From Acholoe squamosa (taxonomy: Eukaryota > Annelida > Polychaeta > Phyllodocida > Polynoidae): 64,000 bases of DNA. The stretch spans positions 52,217,186 to 52,281,185 of the forward strand of contig OX439040.1 of the NCBI GenBank assembly GCA_949317995.1, read 5' to 3'. Shown here piece after piece: positions 61,293-64,000 of the stretch; the first letter of the stretch is position 1, and every line of letters starts with the position of its first letter. Both the position numbers and the translations under genes were made by a program. The notes under the pieces are model-generated. The model saw only the letters and a program-made list of their open reading frames with translations, was not told where the DNA came from and searched no databases.

Positions 61293-61672
61293 GTCGGGAG
61301 GCGTGGCGCAGTCGGTAGCGCGTCCGCTCACAGGCCGTAAGGTCGTGGGTTCGGTTCCCGGCCCGGCCGGGGCATAGTGGTGGTTCCAAACGTCGCCGTA
61401 AGGTGTCGTTTGAGTTCCTCCCTGCTCTGGCTAGGCTGTGCTGGAAATTCTCTCAGCGGTCATGGCAGACAAATGACTTGAAACAGGCCTGTCCATCTCT
61501 CACTATGCCTATGTAGTGACGGATGTTAAAGAACCATTGCCTCGGTAAATGTGTAGGGGCGTGATTTCTACCTTAGCTCCCTCTAGTGTACGGGTCCGGG
61601 TTTCACGCCATGGGACCTCTCACCCTCGACGTGTCCTTGAGGCACATAGGTGAGGTTTAAATTCAAAGCAAG
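61293..61672 (+). mobile_element. tRNA-derived SINE, copy 1
   Basis: The head has pol III promoter boxes: A box TGGCGCAGTCGG at 61304-61315 and B box GGTTCGGTTCC at 61348-61358. The body contains CTGCTCTGGCTAGGCTGTGC and GTAGTGACGGATGTTAAAGA, and the tail is AAGC-like. It is flanked by the 12-bp TGATACCAACGA at 61281-61292 and 61673-61684. Family not assigned. The minus-strand ORF at 61620-61895 is antisense SINE sequence. Confidence 0.85.
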
Positions 61673-61684
61673 TGATACCAACGA

Positions 61685-62068
61685 GCCGGGAGGCGTGGCG
61701 CAGTCGGTAGCGCGTCCGCTCACAGGCCGTAAGGTCGTGGGTTCGGTTCCCGGCCCGGCCGGGGCATAGTGGTGGTTCCAAACGTCGCCGTAAGGTGTCG
61801 TTTGAGTTCCTCCCTGCTCTGGCTAGGCTGTGCTGGAAAGTCTCTCGGCGGTCATGGCAGACAAATGACTTGAAACAGGCCTGTCCATCTCTCACTATGC
61901 CTATGTAGTGACGGATGTTAAAGAACCATTGCCTCGGTAAATGTGTAGGGGCGTGATTTCTACCTTAGCTCCCTCTAGTGTACGGGTCCGGGTTTCACGC
62001 CACGGGACCTCTCACCCTCGACATGTCCTTGAGGCACATAGGTGAGGTTTAAATTCAAAGCAAGCAAG
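61685..62068 (+). mobile_element. tRNA-derived SINE, copy 2 in tandem
   Basis: About 98 percent identical to copy 1 (differences such as GTCGGG/GCCGGG, CTCAGCGG/CTCGGCGG, CATGGG/CACGGG). It is followed by a third copy of TGATACCAACGA at 62069-62080. The tail has one more AAGC unit than copy 1. Confidence 0.85.
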
Positions 62069-62434
62069 TGATACCAACGAAAGGACTACCACTTTCAGCA
62101 ATGGGAGTGGTAGGACCCTTGAACTGCGGCCCGATAGTTAGGCCTTCCGATGCTCACCCGATTTTTTTCTGTCAGAACAGAAAAAATCGGATGAGAAAAA
62201 AAACTATCCGAGACCGTCGCCGACGGTTCCCGATGCATTTCCGGTGCGTTTCCGTTTTTATTTTCAGCTCTTCCACTGAACCCCATTCTTGGCCGATAGT
62301 ACGGGAATCTCACCCGATGGTACGGGAATTTCACCCGATTGTTGCCCGATGCTCAAATTTGTCGCCGATGCATCGGAAACGCATCGCCGATGCACTATCG
62401 GCCAATAATCGGTTTTGGTGGAATACACCCATTA

Positions 62435-64000
62435 GGATACCTATTTGATGTTATTACCATAAGATATCGGGCACCTAACAAAGCAGAGTTGGGCAATAGT
62501 TGTTGGTTTTCTTTTTAATTTTTTCTCTCTTTTTCGCCTTCATGAATTTGCCTCATTTGAATAAATGACTTGAGCTGGAACACATTATACTACACACACT
62601 GGCAGAGCTCTCCTTACTCGCCTTGGCACCTCCTGGGCTCCAGCTAGTAACAGTGGTGCCATCCACTTGTAGCGGACTGCTTCTACACTAAGATTTATGA
62701 CGGCACTGTACATTTAAATGGAGACCCTAGTTTCATGTCTGCATTGAACCATTAGGATCGTCCCTTGAATCTATGCAATTCTCTACACGCGAATGGGTGA
62801 GATGGCACTTGGAGATTTCCCTTTTAGTGTGGGAGAAATTCCTTCATGAACAGATGTTGCAGAGATGTTGTCATCAAAATAGGCATGAATGTAAATCATA
62901 AATCTTTAAAAAGGAAAAGAAAGTACTGTATGACTATGTTAGGCCTCTATTCTGAATGTCCGGCCCCTTCTCTGCCCTTAGTGGCTACACCAGCACTAGA
63001 AACTAGAATGCTTAATGTAAGGTCATTTTATGATAGATATCTAGAGTTGTCATATTGTTGTCTAGTTTCTCTCTGAATGTAATGAAGAAACTTATCTTAT
63101 ATAGGTTTTATCGCAGCTTCTATAGAAACAGTCCGGGGTAGTTTTGGCGAACTAATTTACCTTGACATCTGAACCTGAACTGTTTTCAATGAATCAATTC
63201 GTAACTAGGCAATTTAACTGATTTGCAAAATGCATTTGAAAACAGGTTAATAGGGTATTAGCTGCATGTGTCATATTATTATTCCCCCCCCCCCCGCCCC
63301 CTAAAACAATGTGTTATCATCCACTTGGTATCACCTATGCTATGCATGAGCAAATCCTGATGAGTGTATCCTGTATGGAAGAAAGAAGAATATCTACCTT
63401 TGTTCTGCCAGCTGCATATAATTAACTTGACTCTAATATCTGGACGCTGCCACTACCTATTATGTCTTGTACCATTAAGCCCGGTGCAAATAGCTCGGAA
63501 CGGACGCGGACTGGACGCGGACTGGACGCGAAACCAGTCCCATCCGTGCTGTTTGCAGCACTCACAGACGCAGACTGGACGCGGGTTTTGCATCCCGTCT
63601 GTGTCTGGAGGATGTAATTGAGTTATATGTAGTGGGATATATAGTTCGTAATTAGTAGGAAGACGGCCATCGTGACGAATGGTCTCACTGTACAAGCAAT
63701 AATAACATATACACCTTTCCTTTCCAACATATATCAGGGAGCCCAAACCAGTCCTTATATAAATGTGATATTGACGATTTCCAGTAAAGGGCCTGATGGC
63801 AAGGAGGGTAGATTTACAGACGGTCCTTGCTGGCGGCACGAAAGGAACCCATATCACACTGGTGGGGGCGGAAATGTCTCTATTATCGTCCACCTGTTAA
63901 AGCCAACTGTACAGATAAATGCAGACTTCACATGCTGTGTAGAGGCTTACACGCTCACACCATCGTCAAGTAGGACCTTAGGCCATACCTCCAATGTAGT
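62435..64000. other. no gene recognised
   Basis: AT-rich DNA with a run of C at 63285-63299. At 63490-63600 short direct repeats of GGACGCGGACT and inverted partners (CAGACTGGACGCGGG) form a GC-rich patch like a small MITE. A minus-strand frame at 63453-63893 has a VCKSTLLAI stretch but no TM2 before it. Confidence 0.4.

Larger units (their letters stand above)
60393..62431. mobile_element. TIR element with TTA target duplication, carrying nested repeats
   Basis: The ends TGGGGGTATTCCACCAAAAC and TGGGTGTATTCCACCAAAAC (right end, complement) differ at one position, and the match continues through CGAT. TTA flanks both sides (60390-60392 and 62432-62434). The element's own sequence appears to be about 60393-60610 and 62085-62431, rich in CCGAT/ATCGG motifs in both orientations. 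Between them lie the 60616-61251 palindrome and two SINEs. A 3-bp TTA duplication suggests a PIF/Harbinger-type MITE; this is inference. Confidence 0.75.

Noticed and set aside
61620-61895. 91-codon minus-strand frame with GRAGNRTHDLTACERTRYRLRHA-like sequence
   Set aside because: It is antisense to the tRNA-like head of the SINE; such frames are common false protein predictions.
63453-63893. Possible upstream receptor exon with VCKSTLLAI resembling the start of TM3
   Set aside because: The cysteine would be at about the right distance from DRF, but there is no GT donor at the required position and no TM2-like hydrophobic stretch before it.

Overview
This is a gene-poor, AT-rich stretch of an animal nuclear genome. 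Introns with GT/AG splice sites, a rhodopsin-like GPCR, a tRNA-headed SINE, a LINE, a Ty3/gypsy element and many inverted-repeat DNA transposons all fit a metazoan, most likely a marine invertebrate. The phylum cannot be fixed from sequence alone. No bacterial operon, CRISPR array, phage module or rRNA gene is seen.

The only host gene with good support is on the minus strand near the right end. Two exons (57675-57880 and 57133-57372) encode TM3 to TM5 and the third intracellular loop of a class A peptide-type receptor. Exons for TM1-TM2 and TM6-TM7 were not recognised here.

Almost everything else is mobile or repetitive DNA. From left to right: a small hairpin (527-656); a decayed tRNA-Gln-like sequence (1727-1797); a 5'-truncated LINE (2378-3652); two foldback repeats (3972-4442 and 7430-8512); a satellite with a ~195-bp period carrying a strongly conserved 18-bp box (11158-13226); a 2.8-kb foldback element whose arms are 29-bp tandem arrays, with a second transposon nested inside (13632-16463); a CACTG-ended element that swallowed a broken Ty3/gypsy retrotransposon (17436-22126), and a related copy without it (24705-25403); MITEs and duplications (22521-23985); a ~165-bp satellite and ~1.07-kb duplications (26084-28400).

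The middle of the window is two giant adjacent inverted-repeat structures. One (32882-43032, 10.1 kb) has 1.2-1.5-kb arms containing ~185-190-bp tandem units rich in AGGTCA half-sites. The other (43405-51110, 7.7 kb) has arms containing mirror-image 32-bp purine/pyrimidine minisatellites. Two related TIR transposons in opposite orientation follow (53057-53972 and 54166-55347).

Upstream of the receptor exons lies a nested stack: a TIR element with TTA target duplications (60393-62431) containing a 636-bp near-perfect palindrome and two tandem SINEs.

The recurring theme is a foldback-type architecture: a unique outer terminal repeat followed inward by a tandem array in inverted orientation. 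It occurs at least three times with unrelated repeat units of 29, 32 and ~187 bp. Coordinates of transposon ends were read by eye and may be off by a few bases; arm limits of the big elements are approximate.
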